A stretch of DNA of 64,000 bases, taken from Thalassotalea insulae. Lineage in GTDB: Bacteria > Pseudomonadota > Gammaproteobacteria > Enterobacterales > Alteromonadaceae. Below are positions 45,847 through 55,140 of the stretch, piece after piece. Below the pieces are notes generated by a model. The model searched no databases. It was not told the DNA's origin and saw only the letters and a program-made list of their open reading frames with translations. Position 1 is the stretch's first letter; each line of letters opens with the position of its first letter. Location of the stretch: contig NZ_BSST01000001.1 of NCBI RefSeq assembly GCF_030161395.1, forward strand, positions 2,232,001-2,296,000, in the 5' to 3' direction. A program made the position numbers and the translations under genes.

Positions 45847-46560
45847 TTAATTTAATGCTGACTGCTGGATGTCGAATAATTCATTGATCGCATGCTTGGC
45901 TAGTGTCAGCATTTCTTGCATTTCGTCAAAGCTAAACGGTTCTTCTTCAGCAGTGCCCTGTACTTCAATAAGTTTACCTGTGTCTGTCATCACTACATTC
46001 ATATCGGTTTCAGCGGCAGAATCTTCTGGGTAATCTAAATCAGCAACGGCTTCACCTTGATAAATACCAACAGAAATTGCAGCAATCATATGCTTTAACG
46101 GGTTAGTTTTAATGATTTCTTTTGCGCGCATATAGTTTAATGCATCAACCAAAGCGACACAGGCACCGGTAATTGAAGCTGTACGAGTACCACCGTCGGC
46201 CTGTATAACATCGCAATCAATACTGATAGTGTTTTCACCTAGAGCAGTTAAGTCAACGGCTGCGCGTAATGAGCGAGCAATTAAGCGCGAAATTTCTAAA
46301 GTACGCCCACTTTGTTTACCGCTAGCGGCTTCTCGCCTCATGCGTGTATGGGTGGAACGTGGCAACATACCATATTCTGCTGTAACCCAACCTTTTCCCT
46401 GACCTTTTAAAAAGCGTGGTACACCTTCTTCAACGGAAGCGGTACAGATGACTTTAGTTTCTCCAAACTCAATTAAAACCGAGCCTTCAGCATGAGAAGT
46501 AAATTGGCGGGTGATAGTTACAGGACGAATTTGACCTAATGTTCTGCCACTTGGACGCAT
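45847..46560 (-). CDS. rph: Ribonuclease PH
   Basis: This encodes 237 residues of the RNase PH fold: MRPSGRTLGQIRPVTI at the N-terminus, GWVTAEYGMLPRSTHTRMRRE (in two parts around residues 58-78) and SIDCDVIQADGGTRTASITGA around 114-134. It trims tRNA 3' ends with phosphate. It appears full length, unlike the frameshifted gene of E. coli K-12. Confidence 0.97.
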   Translation of the reverse strand: MRPSGRTLGQIRPVTITRQFTSHAEGSVLIEFGETKVICTASVEEGVPRFLKGQGKGWVTAEYGMLPRSTHTRMRREAASGKQSGRTLEISRLIARSLRAAVDLTALGENTISIDCDVIQADGGTRTASITGACVALVDALNYMRAKEIIKTNPLKHMIAAISVGIYQGEAVADLDYPEDSAAETDMNVVMTDTGKLIEVQGTAEEEPFSFDEMQEMLTLAKHAINELFDIQQSALN

Positions 46561-46702
46561 GGTTTAATCCTTATCAGTAAAATAATTGTGCGCATTATAG
46601 TCGGATAAGAGCAATATTGACATAATGGCATTGAAGAATTTTGAAATATAGTTTGTGATGATAGGGTCATCTCTAACAAGCTGTTGATAATAGGTTTTTA
46701 GT

Positions 46703-47242
46703 ATGAAATTAATCGGATATGTAATGACTGTTTTTTCATTTGTTTGGCTGGCGACGCTAGAAGCAAAGCAAGCCTCTTTTGTTGAACAATTACCCCAATA
46801 TAGCAAGATTTATAATGATCAGGCAGATCCGTTTAAAGACGCCGTTGCTGCAATAAAACTGGCCAAAGCAACTAATCGTAATGTCTTGATCGAAATCGGC
46901 GGCAACTGGTGTACCTGGTGTCACAAAATGGATGCATTTCTTGCTGAAAATCCGGATGTTTATCAAACTTTGCATCAAAATTTTGTCTTGCTAAAAATCA
47001 ATGTCAGTGACAGCAATAACAATGAAGCGTTTATGAATTCGTTACCCCCGGTATTAGGCTATCCACATATGTATGTTTCAACGGCGAGCGGCAAAATGAT
47101 TTTATCAAAAGATACTGCGGAATTATTAGCGACAGAAGATTACTCACGTCAGGCGTGGCTGGAATTTCTCAATCGCTGGTCGGTCAAAAATAATAGCGAA
47201 AATATCGCTAAGTTAGCTGATAAGGTAAAAGTGAATGGATAA
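46703..47242 (+). CDS. Secreted thioredoxin-fold protein
   Basis: This encodes 179 residues with a signal peptide ending near LEAKQA. A thioredoxin fold follows with the active site GNWCTWCHKMDAF (about 67-79), a CxxC like the DUF255/YyaL and DsbD-C types. It overlaps the next gene by 8 bp. It may support disulfide or cofactor maturation of the following dehydrogenase; this is inferred from the operon. Confidence 0.83.
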   Translation: MKLIGYVMTVFSFVWLATLEAKQASFVEQLPQYSKIYNDQADPFKDAVAAIKLAKATNRNVLIEIGGNWCTWCHKMDAFLAENPDVYQTLHQNFVLLKINVSDSNNNEAFMNSLPPVLGYPHMYVSTASGKMILSKDTAELLATEDYSRQAWLEFLNRWSVKNNSENIAKLADKVKVNG

Positions 47243-47936
47243 TTTTTTTGACCCTGATAAAGCGTTTAAAACACCAAACTGGTTAGCGCAAAAAATTTCT
47301 CGTCGACAAATGTTAAAATCGGCAGCTGGTGCAACCGCAATCGCAGGAGCTAGTCGCTTCGCAGTGGCAATGCCAACGGAGACTAAAGCTCAATATCAAC
47401 AGGCATTGCAACAACCACAGTGGCAAACACTAGATGCGGTATTAAATCACTTACTACCCAGATCAGCATCCGGCCCAGGTGCGAAAGAAATTCACGCGAC
47501 ATTTTATCTTTATCAGTTAGTCCATCAACAGCCAACTGCACAAGATGAAATAGAGTTTATCTTTCAGGGGGTAAAATGGCTAAATGACTACAGCCAAAGT
47601 CAATTAACAAAAATTTTTACCGAGTTAACATCAGTAGAAAAAGAGCAAGTACTTAAGGGCATCAGTCGTTCACAAGCGGGTAGTAACTGGCTCAATATGT
47701 TAATTTTGAATATTTATGAAGCCATGTTGTCACCACCTGCTTATGGTGGTAATCCTCAAGGGATAGGCTGGCAATGGCTTGAACATCAAGCTGGTTTTCC
47801 ATTACCTAAAGCAGGCCAACGCTATTATGAATTACCACCGCGCAGCCGAGTCTCGACAACGCAAAATCAGGTCATTCACAAAGTCTCACTAACCAATCCA
47901 CAATCGTCTTCGTTAATAGGTAAAACCAAAGCATGA
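47235..47936 (+). CDS. Gluconate 2-dehydrogenase subunit 3-family protein
   Basis: This encodes 233 residues with a twin-arginine signal (SRRQMLKSAAGATAIAGA, about residues 23-40). The middle, LDAVLNHLLPRSASGPGA, then GVKWLNDYS and the late YGGNPQGIGWQWL, match the small third subunit of membrane-bound gluconate-type dehydrogenases. This subunit is thought to carry the catalytic flavoprotein through the Tat system. It overlaps the GMC gene by 4 bp (ATGA). Confidence 0.87.
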   Translation: MDNFFDPDKAFKTPNWLAQKISRRQMLKSAAGATAIAGASRFAVAMPTETKAQYQQALQQPQWQTLDAVLNHLLPRSASGPGAKEIHATFYLYQLVHQQPTAQDEIEFIFQGVKWLNDYSQSQLTKIFTELTSVEKEQVLKGISRSQAGSNWLNMLILNIYEAMLSPPAYGGNPQGIGWQWLEHQAGFPLPKAGQRYYELPPRSRVSTTQNQVIHKVSLTNPQSSSLIGKTKA

Positions 47937-49654
47937 ATTATGATATTTGTATCGTCGGTAGTGGCGCTGGCGCTTCTCCAGTTGCATATACCCTGGCAAA
48001 AGCGGGCGCTAAAGTCTTAGTCTTGGAAAAAGGTCCCTGGTTGACGGAAAAAGAATTTTTTAAAGATGAATTGGCGATTAGTCTGCGTGATGCATATAAC
48101 CCAGAATTAACAGATGAGCAGCATGTTATCGAAGAAGAATATCAGAATGATGATGGCAGTCTTTACTGGCAGGGAGAAGCAACTAGTGAGTCGGGGTGGA
48201 GTTTTTGGAATGGTAATGTTGTAGGGGGCTCTTCCAATTTTATGAGTGGCTATTTTCATCGGATGAAACCGGTAGATTTTAGACTACGCAGTGAATTTGG
48301 TGATATTGATGGGGCGAATATTGTCGACTGGCCGATCAGTTATCAGGAACTTGAACCTTATTATGCCATGGTGGAACAAGTTGTTGGAGTTTCAGGTAAA
48401 GTGATAGACCATCCAAATCAGGAACCGCGTTCTACTCAAGACTTTCCTTATCCACCATTGGCCGAACATCCTGTGTCTCAGTGGATTGATAATGGCGCTC
48501 AATCTTTGGGCTTTCACGCAATGCCGGTACCGCGCGCTGTGTTGTCTCAACCGGCATTGGGGCGACAAAGCTGTGAATATTCTGGTTATTGCAGCAGTTA
48601 TGGCTGTTCGTCGGGTGCAAAAGGCAGTGGTCGGGCAGCTTTATTAAATGCTGCCGTTGCGACAGGAAATTTGACTATTATAGCGAATGCTAAGGTTTAT
48701 CACCTTGAAAGTAATAATAAAAATCAAGTTAGTGCTGTTCATTATTATGATCAACAGGGGAGAAAACAAAGTGTTAAAGCAACACTTTATGTAGTTGCCT
48801 GTCAGGCCGTAGAAACCGCTAGGTTATTACTTGCCTCAAAAAGTGATTATTTTGCTGATGGCCTGGCGAATAATCATGGCCAGGTTGGAAAAAATTTAGT
48901 ATTCAGCGCAGGCGGCACTGGTCAAGGAGATTTCTACTTTAGTGAGCTATCCAAGCAGCAACAAAACGAGTTAAAACAAGTAGGCCCATTTATTAATCGC
49001 GCATTGCAGGACTGGTATCAAATTAATGATAAAGCGTTTGACGGTGCTAACAATCTGGGCAAGGCGAAAGGTGGCACCATTGATTTTCTCTTTCATCAAA
49101 ATCCAATTGCCCGGGTTCAGGGGCAGCAATGGGACGATAACAACGAGCTGGTATGGGGCGAACAATTAAAAGAGAAAATTTTCCAAGAATTTACCAGCTA
49201 TAAAACGCTGCGTTTTGAAGTATTTAATGATTGGTTACCGACAGATGATTGCTTTGTTACCTTAGATGAAGAAACTACCGATAAATGGGGAGACCCGGTG
49301 GCAAAAGTACGTATTGGTGCTCATCCTCATGACTTAAAAGTGGGGGAGTATTTGGCAGCAAAAGGCACGCAGTTACTGGAAAAACTCGGGGCAAAAAATA
49401 TTTCCACTTCAATTAGCAGTTATCCGCCTACTAATTTAATGGCAGGTGGTTGCCGCTTTGGTGATGATCCCGAAACCTCGGTATTAAACAAATACTGTCA
49501 GGCTCATGAAGTAGATAATCTTTACATCACTGATGGCTCTTTTATGCCAACCGGCGGTAGTGTGCCTTATACCTTTACTATTTATGCCAATGCATTTCGC
49601 GTTGCGGAACATATCAAACAACGCTGGCAACATGTCGCTAAGACTATAGTTTGA
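47933..49654 (+). CDS. GMC-family oxidoreductase (gluconate-dehydrogenase-like large subunit)
   Basis: This encodes 573 residues. The FAD-binding Rossmann motif is CIVGSGAGASPVAYTLAKAG (residues 5-24); VVGGSSNFMSGYFHRM is near residue 96. A C-terminal GMC signature includes DGSFMPTGGSVPYTFTIYANA near residue 533. It lacks its own signal and likely travels with the Tat-dependent small subunit. It oxidises a sugar acid or polyol; the exact substrate is unknown. No cytochrome subunit gene is next to it; the truncated array gene starts 12 bp on. Confidence 0.9.
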   Translation: MNYDICIVGSGAGASPVAYTLAKAGAKVLVLEKGPWLTEKEFFKDELAISLRDAYNPELTDEQHVIEEEYQNDDGSLYWQGEATSESGWSFWNGNVVGGSSNFMSGYFHRMKPVDFRLRSEFGDIDGANIVDWPISYQELEPYYAMVEQVVGVSGKVIDHPNQEPRSTQDFPYPPLAEHPVSQWIDNGAQSLGFHAMPVPRAVLSQPALGRQSCEYSGYCSSYGCSSGAKGSGRAALLNAAVATGNLTIIANAKVYHLESNNKNQVSAVHYYDQQGRKQSVKATLYVVACQAVETARLLLASKSDYFADGLANNHGQVGKNLVFSAGGTGQGDFYFSELSKQQQNELKQVGPFINRALQDWYQINDKAFDGANNLGKAKGGTIDFLFHQNPIARVQGQQWDDNNELVWGEQLKEKIFQEFTSYKTLRFEVFNDWLPTDDCFVTLDEETTDKWGDPVAKVRIGAHPHDLKVGEYLAAKGTQLLEKLGAKNISTSISSYPPTNLMAGGCRFGDDPETSVLNKYCQAHEVDNLYITDGSFMPTGGSVPYTFTIYANAFRVAEHIKQRWQHVAKTIV

Positions 49655-49668
49655 CAAAATTAACCTGA

Positions 49669-50644
49669 CCAGTTATTACTGTGACCGTTTTTGAAACACC
49701 TTTAACAATCTCGGGGGAGCCTGTAACCACCATCAAAACAAATGAACTATATGAATTTCATCCGAATGTAGTGGGCGCAGACTCAGCGAATCTATCAGGT
49801 GTTAATTACTGATAATGGCTTGCCAACATACCCTAACCCTAAAGCATATCCGCCTGAACCTATGATTACTTCAGGTACTAATATGCTATTTGAAGATACT
49901 CTGGATATGGGAAATCCATTAATGTTTCAGGTTAGAGCCTGCAATAATGAAGGGGAATGTTCAGCGTATAGTGAGGGAAGAATTACCACTCCATTACCTT
50001 GGCCAGATAGCCCTGCACCTGCTCCCTGGGTTTTTACCGTTGATCATTTTGAGATAGTTGCAGGTGATAAGCTGACATTTAACTGGGGAATGCATGAAAG
50101 TTATTCTAAGGAAGTTAGCTACAACTTAACGCAAATTAAACCTGATGGTAGCACTGTTCAATTGTTAACTAATACAGGTGTTGAGAGTTATGAATATCAA
50201 GAAGTGTTAATGCTAGGTACACATTTATTTGAATTACAAACTTGTAATGCAATAAAAGGGTGTGTGAATAAAAAATCGCTGTCAGTATTAGTTAAAGCTC
50301 CCCCTCTTACCATAAGTGGTGAGCCAGAGCTAAAAGCTTTTGTCGGTAAAGCGTATTCCTTTACGCCAAATGTTTTAGAGTCAGATTTAAGCCACCTTGA
50401 ATTTTCATTGTCACCAATTCAGTTACCAGCCTGGTTGGCGTTTAATACGTCAACAGGGGAATTATCGGGTATTCCTGCTTTAGCGGATGTTGGAATTATT
50501 GAAAACATTGTGATTACGGTTAGCGATGGGCAAGATACTGATACGCTGGAGCCCTTTAATATTAGCGTGATAAATGGCCTGTCTGAAAAAATCATTTCAA
50601 TTAATACCAGCTTATTGGGCACAGCCAATAAAAAAATTGATTAA
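49669..50644 (+). pseudogene. Broken copy of a large FN3/putative-Ig secreted protein gene
   Basis: From 49669, directly after a stop, one frame gives PVITVTVFETPLTISGEP and a partial Ig-type module, and ends at a stop near 49810. An overlapping frame from about 49799 then gives two fibronectin-like modules and a complete putative-Ig module (LTISGEPELKAFVGKAYSF and, later, FNTSTGELSGIP). It ends in IISINTSLLGTA, a decayed form of the IHTDILGTP motif that ends the two intact large proteins. Both the 5' end and an internal part are missing, with a frameshift at the join. No signal peptide is left. Confidence 0.82.
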
Positions 50645-50749
50645 GGAAGCTAGGCAACATGAAGGGCGGGGTGGAGTCTTATGCCAAAACCTTAGGTCTG
50701 GATTAATAATTTGTTTAAAGTGCCAAGATTGGCGTTTTATTATTTAAGC

Positions 50750-51199
50750 AGTTTTAATAAGTGTTGCTAACATATTGTAACTTATAGTGTTAGTCGTTAG
50801 TATATATGGCTATTTTTATAGCACCTTTATCAAGGTGTTAATGATTCTATTTACTTTTATTAAGGATGATAATGAAAAATACATTATTGGCTTTCACGTT
50901 AAGTGCGTTTAGCGCTTTATCTTTTGCCTCCAGTCACATTTCTTATCTCAATGTTGAAAACGATACAGTAGTATTTTCCTTATCAGAAGCGAAATCCCAC
51001 ACTATTCCTTCTTGTGTTTCTTCAGAAAATCAGCAGAAATATGCGGTATCGTTAACGTCTGAAACTGGCCGTGCAGTGTATTCGCTACTAATTACAGCGA
51101 TGGCAAGCAAACAGGGAATCGCGGTAGAAAGTGCCAATGATTGTGCTGTAGTTTCCGGTATTGAGCAGGCGATGGGAGTTAGCATAGTGCCTGAGGTTA
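50750..51199 (+). repeat. 450-bp direct repeat, copy 1
   Basis: This segment recurs at 55228-55677, offset 4478 bp, without gaps and with about seven differences counted by eye. It covers the leader of a small secreted-protein gene and its first 109 or so codons. Similarity stops abruptly at the 3' end, where even silent sites differ. Confidence 0.92.
50822..50837 (+). promoter_or_regulatory. Leader stem-loop of the small secreted-protein gene
   Basis: CACCTTTATCAAGGTG forms a 6-bp stem with a 4-base loop, 35 bp before the start. An identical hairpin precedes the second copy at 55300-55315. Its role is unknown. Confidence 0.45.
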
Positions 51200-51642
51200 A
51201 AACCACAGGTGATAGTAAAGCATTATATTTGTATAAAAATGATGGGGTAACTAAACTCGGTAGAATTTTAAATACTACTGATAATATTAATAGTTTTTGG
51301 TATTTTCCTATTGATGATCCAACCCAAGTTCTTAAATATAATAATCGAGCACTACTAACATTAACAACTGATTATACAGTGCACTTTATGAATGAAAACT
51401 GTACGGGTGCAATGTTTATTCAATATGTTAACTCTAGTACTCCTAATTATGTAAAGAATCGTTATATTGATGACGGGGGGCTGATGTTTGGGAGCAGTTC
51501 AAGCTATCAGACTTTAAAATCGTCAATGCATGCCGATGGAAGTTGTCAAACAAATACCTTAGGTCAAATTAGATACAGATTAATGACATTGAAAGAGGAC
51601 CCATTGTGCGGTAATGGTCCTTGTCTATTCAAGGAAGATTAA
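50872..51642 (+). CDS. Small secreted array protein, long form (A1)
   Basis: This encodes 256 residues with a signal peptide ending near LSFASS. The shared domain (about 22-110) runs from ISYLNVENDTVVFSLS through SCV and ending SANDC, with one cysteine in each, presumably a disulfide, and closes with a GIEQA motif. A C-terminal extension follows with LYLYKNDGVTKLGRI, further Cys residues and the tail CGNGPCLFKED. The first 110 residues are nearly the same as the protein at 55350, but the rest is strongly divergent. I know no function for the family. TAAGGA before 50872 favours that start over the ATG at 50866. Confidence 0.82.
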   Translation: MKNTLLAFTLSAFSALSFASSHISYLNVENDTVVFSLSEAKSHTIPSCVSSENQQKYAVSLTSETGRAVYSLLITAMASKQGIAVESANDCAVVSGIEQAMGVSIVPEVKTTGDSKALYLYKNDGVTKLGRILNTTDNINSFWYFPIDDPTQVLKYNNRALLTLTTDYTVHFMNENCTGAMFIQYVNSSTPNYVKNRYIDDGGLMFGSSSSYQTLKSSMHADGSCQTNTLGQIRYRLMTLKEDPLCGNGPCLFKED

Positions 51643-51644
51643 TT

Positions 51645-51941
51645 GTGTTTAGAAAAATATTACTCGTGATGTGTATATTATGGGGAGGACAGGTAAATGC
51701 TGACGCCTTAGTCAATTACCTTAACATTGAAAACAGTACGGTTATTTTTTCGTTAGCAAAGCCCAAAACATTATCTTTAGAGCAAACGATTAATATTCAT
51801 GACAATTCACTTGATGTAACAGGTGTATTAAACGATCAATGGTTAATTGTTGAATCCATTAATACCGAGAAAGACATTATTTCCCTGATGTTAGACAAGC
51901 AATATAAGCCGTTCAAAGACGAAATTGAACGGCTTATTTAA
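51645..51941 (+). CDS. Small array protein, truncated or chimaeric (A2)
   Basis: This encodes 98 residues from a GTG with AAGGAAG upstream, two bases after the previous stop. The signal peptide ends near QVNADA. The first third (VNYLNIENSTVIFSLA) matches the gene at 56159 almost base for base. Beyond that it lacks both conserved cysteines and bears no clear likeness to the family. It looks like a fusion of a family 5' end with unrelated sequence, or a decayed copy. Confidence 0.6.
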   Translation: MFRKILLVMCILWGGQVNADALVNYLNIENSTVIFSLAKPKTLSLEQTINIHDNSLDVTGVLNDQWLIVESINTEKDIISLMLDKQYKPFKDEIERLI

Positions 51942-52291
51942 AGGTTCATTGACCAGCGCAGAATGACTAAGTACTACTATAAATGAGTTCCGAAATACAC
52001 CTGAAAAGATTTTCACTATAAGGCTTGTCAGTTTTTCCAGAATACAACTATTCAATATTTTGGATCTGCTCACGTAGTAAAAAAATAAAAACCATTATTT
52101 TCAGCCTATTAAGCTTTATTTAGGCGAGGTGATTTAGCTTTATGTCACCAATCATGTCACCATTTGGTTTTAAGTTACTTCGCTCCACTAAAAAGATTGA
52201 GATAACTTGAAACCGGAAGCGTATTTTAATTTAACATTTTAGCAAATAAATTACAGCTATACGCGGTAATTCAATAAACTACTTTTACATA
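51942..52291. other. Intergenic region (350 bp)
   Basis: There is no supported gene. A 22-codon frame near 52142 (MSPIMSPFGFKLL) has no ribosome site and no recognised similarity. The region separates the array genes from the convergent ATPase gene. Confidence 0.5.
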
Positions 52292-53620
52292 TTAGTTATG
52301 AGCATTGATGAACTGCTCAATTTTACTTACATAGTATAGTGGTAATACTAAAGCATCTGGGTTATCAACCGAGCCTTGTGAACCTATTAATTTAATTGTT
52401 TTTTCGGGCTGATAACGCTGAACATAAACGTCAAGTGATTTAGCTCTGGTTCGTTTACCGCTTTTTACTTCAATCGGAAAAATACTCCCTGATTCGTGCT
52501 TGAATAAGAATTCAATTTCACTTCGAGCATACTCCCAAGAATAGGTTGGACTACCATATTTTGCTATTAGCTCGTTTTGCACAAAATTTTCGGCAATGTA
52601 GCCTTTATAGTTGAAGCCCTGATCTCTGTGCTCTTTATATGAAAGACCAAGCATATTGCCTAACAATCCAATATCAAAAAGAAAAAGTTTAAAGATATTT
52701 TCTTTTGCTAATGCAGGTAATGGCGAACTCGGCTGAGTATCGATAGGTTGGCATTTCGATAATAATTTACACTTATCTAGCCAATTAATCGGCCCTGCTA
52801 ATTCTTGATATCTTGTTTTCTTCTGAATGACATCTTTAAACTTAAACCGCTTTACTGAGTCATCAATGTTTTGTGATAGCTGAATCGGAATGTTATGAAA
52901 TATTGCTTGGATATGTTGCGCAGACACTTTGTCTGAATACTTACCAAAGTCACGTTCATAACCAGCAATTAAAGCTTTGTGAATTTGGTTAACAATTTGT
53001 GTTCTTTCTAAAATTCCGGTTGATTCCTCGGTTTCGAACCAAGCTTTAACAGCTTCCGGCATTCCTCCAACATAATAATAATCAAGTAATACCCCAAATA
53101 ACTTATCATGAACAACCGTTGTCATTTTATTTTGCTGAAATGATTTGATCAGAGGTGCTTTATTTGAAGCGAATAAAAACTCTTCGAAAGTAAGAGGATA
53201 GAGCTCTAACAGCTCAACCTTACCGACAGGAAACGAACCTAACAATCCAATATTAGAACCAGATGCGCAAACATACATTTCAGGGCATTGTTCTGAAAAG
53301 AACTTTAATGAGTTGATTGCGGCTTGGCATTCACCAATTTCATCAAAAATAATAAGAGCTTTATCGCGCTGAATGCTTACGTTAAGTTCAAGCTCGATAT
53401 TGTCTAGAATTTCTTGCGGCTTCAAAGAGTCGTTGAAAAGATTCGCTAACGCTGGTTGCTCTAAAAAATCTAAACGAATAACTTGCTCAAACTGAGCACC
53501 AAATAATTTTTCAAGCAGGAATGACTTCCCTGTTTGTCTCGCGCCATCAAGAAGAATCGGCTTACGAGTCTTTTTATCTTTCCAAGCAATAAGCTTTTGA
53601 AGTAATAACCTTTCCACCAC
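52292..53620 (-). CDS. AAA ATPase with DUF4143 domain
   Basis: This encodes 442 residues. The Walker A motif GARQTGKSFLLEKLF (about 25-39) and Walker B ALIIFDEIG (about 88-96) define an AAA_14-type ATPase. The C-terminal DUF4143 part contains NFVQNELIAKY and IEFLFKHESG followed by IFPIEVKSG (about 360-400), a nuclease-like IEVKSG motif. The function of this widespread family is unknown; toxin-antitoxin or mobile-element associations have been noted. It is in the opposite direction to the array genes and unrelated to them by sequence, so it is probably an insertion. Confidence 0.87.
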   Translation of the reverse strand: MVERLLLQKLIAWKDKKTRKPILLDGARQTGKSFLLEKLFGAQFEQVIRLDFLEQPALANLFNDSLKPQEILDNIELELNVSIQRDKALIIFDEIGECQAAINSLKFFSEQCPEMYVCASGSNIGLLGSFPVGKVELLELYPLTFEEFLFASNKAPLIKSFQQNKMTTVVHDKLFGVLLDYYYVGGMPEAVKAWFETEESTGILERTQIVNQIHKALIAGYERDFGKYSDKVSAQHIQAIFHNIPIQLSQNIDDSVKRFKFKDVIQKKTRYQELAGPINWLDKCKLLSKCQPIDTQPSSPLPALAKENIFKLFLFDIGLLGNMLGLSYKEHRDQGFNYKGYIAENFVQNELIAKYGSPTYSWEYARSEIEFLFKHESGSIFPIEVKSGKRTRAKSLDVYVQRYQPEKTIKLIGSQGSVDNPDALVLPLYYVSKIEQFINAHN

Positions 53621-53987
53621 ATACCCACTTTTAAAGATTCACTTGCTATAAAGTATATGTGAACACACCTACATGCGCAACAAAATGAAGAATAAAAACA
53701 CTTTTATGCGCACAAAAATGTTATTTTTACACCATATTACCCGCATAAAAATGTGACAAGGCTATTTATCTAATCCAATCTTACATAACTGTTAACCGCC
53801 AACCTATGTAGTTCGCGATTACAGACGTCCGCGCTGGAAATTTTCAGATGCTAATTATTTTTCCCTGCATATTTAGGATTGTTATAAAGCACAATGTGAA
53901 CAATTATGTAGTGGTATAACGAATTTGGCCACCTAATTAGAGGCTGATATGATCACCTCATAGATAATTAGCTTCATACCAGTCAGG
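53621..53987. other. Intergenic region, ATPase promoter to IS element (367 bp)
   Basis: There is no supported gene. An imperfect inverted repeat is at 53699-53755, and GATCACCT at 53951 is mirrored by AGGTGATC at the left border of the IS element. The rest is AT-rich without visible coding signal. Confidence 0.5.
53699..53755. promoter_or_regulatory. Imperfect inverted repeat upstream of the ATPase gene
   Basis: CACTTTTATGCG at 53699-53710 and CGCATAAAAATGTG at 53742-53755 are inverted copies with small differences, about 80-135 bp upstream of the ATPase start. A regulator could bind here. No family is proposed. Confidence 0.4.
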
Positions 53988-54013
53988 TGATCTTCCCCCA
54001 ATTTTGTAGACTT

Positions 54014-54826
54014 CTAGCTTCCAGTTAAATACTGTTTTTCATACTCTTCGGGAGACACATGGCCAAGGTGGCTATGCAATCGCTTACGATTGTAGAACAT
54101 TTCAATGTAATCAAACAAATCTGCTCTAGCATCATTACGAGTCTCGTACACTTTTCGTTTAACACGCTCAGTTTTAAGTGAGTGAAAAAAGCTTTCTGCT
54201 ACCGCATTATCTAAGCAATGTCCTCGGCGACTCATACTCGGTACTAGGTTGTTTGCCGTTAAGAATTCACGGTAATCACAGCTCGCGTATTGGCTGCCTT
54301 GGTCGCTGTGAACTATTACTTCATGTTTTGGGTTCCTGCGCCAAACAGCCATTAATAGTGCTTTGATCACTATATCTTTACTCATGTTCGGTTGCATCGA
54401 CCAACCAATGATTTTTCGCGAGAATAAATCAAGTACTACAGCAAGGTACAGCCAGCCTTCATAGGTTTTGATATAGGTAATATCGGCTACCCAAGCCGTA
54501 TCTGGCTCACTAACAACAAACTGTTGTTGAAGGTGATTGTCTGCTATTAATGCGGGCACAGTTGACTTGAAGTATCGCCTTTTATATCCAATATTAGCTT
54601 TTAGCTTGGCTTGCTTCATTAGACGAGCTACACGGTTTTCACCGCACGTTTCTCCCTTACGGCGTAATTCATGCGTAATACGTGGACTGCCATAAACACC
54701 ACCACTCTCAACATAGCTTGCCTTGATGCGCTCAAGCAGCCTCTGGTTCTCTTGCTCACGTTTAGATAGTGGTTGTTTGAGCCAAGCATAGAAGCCACTA
54801 CGGTGAACATTTAATGCCTGACACAT
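54014..54826 (-). CDS. IS3-family transposase OrfB (integrase catalytic part)
   Basis: The open frame has 270 residues from a Met in MCQALNVHRSGFYAWLK. It contains an HTH_21-type segment and the rve DDE core: DTAWVADITYI (first Asp), VHSDQGSQYAS (second Asp) and DNAVAESFFHSLKTE (Glu). The same frame continues upstream without a stop past the end of orfA (ERYAFIKSRLEVYRVKA), so the active product is presumably an OrfAB fusion made by -1 frameshifting, as is usual for IS3 elements. Confidence 0.93.
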   Translation of the reverse strand: MCQALNVHRSGFYAWLKQPLSKREQENQRLLERIKASYVESGGVYGSPRITHELRRKGETCGENRVARLMKQAKLKANIGYKRRYFKSTVPALIADNHLQQQFVVSEPDTAWVADITYIKTYEGWLYLAVVLDLFSRKIIGWSMQPNMSKDIVIKALLMAVWRRNPKHEVIVHSDQGSQYASCDYREFLTANNLVPSMSRRGHCLDNAVAESFFHSLKTERVKRKVYETRNDARADLFDYIEMFYNRKRLHSHLGHVSPEEYEKQYLTGS

Positions 54827-54858
54827 TGCTTTGACGCGGTAGACTTCGAGTCGTGATT

Positions 54859-55140
54859 TTATGAACGCGTATCTTTCCTTGACTCGCTTGCAAAGAACGC
54901 GGCGGCTTCCTTTAATATATTCCGCTCTTCAGTCACGCGTTTTAACTCAGCTTTTAGCTTGCGGATTTCTTCCTGCTCTGCTGACTTCTTGGCTGGTACT
55001 TTAATTTTCTTGACCCAGTAATACAGGGACTTATCGGAAATGCCTAATCGCTTGGCAACATCGGGCACAGAATAGCCTTTATCAACCACTTGGCGAACAG
55101 CTTCGTCTTTAAATTCTTGGGGATATTTATTATTACTCAT
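54859..55140 (-). CDS. IS3-family transposase OrfA
   Basis: This encodes 93 residues from the Met of MSNNKYPQEFKDEAV; an in-frame ATG lies 5 codons further up. The helix-turn-helix (YSVPDVAKRLGISDKSLYYWVKK) and the leucine-zipper-like C-terminal helix are typical of IS3 OrfA. Its end overlaps the extended orfB frame. Confidence 0.92.
   Translation of the reverse strand: MSNNKYPQEFKDEAVRQVVDKGYSVPDVAKRLGISDKSLYYWVKKIKVPAKKSAEQEEIRKLKAELKRVTEERNILKEAAAFFASESRKDTRS

Noticed and set aside
50645..50749. Possible short gene (MKGGVESYAKTLGLD) after the broken large gene
   Set aside because: It has only 14 codons and no family likeness, and follows a decayed gene.
52142..52210. Possible remnant of a phage integrase in the gap before the ATPase gene
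   Set aside because: The 22-codon frame shows no recombinase motif and no attachment-site repeat was found.
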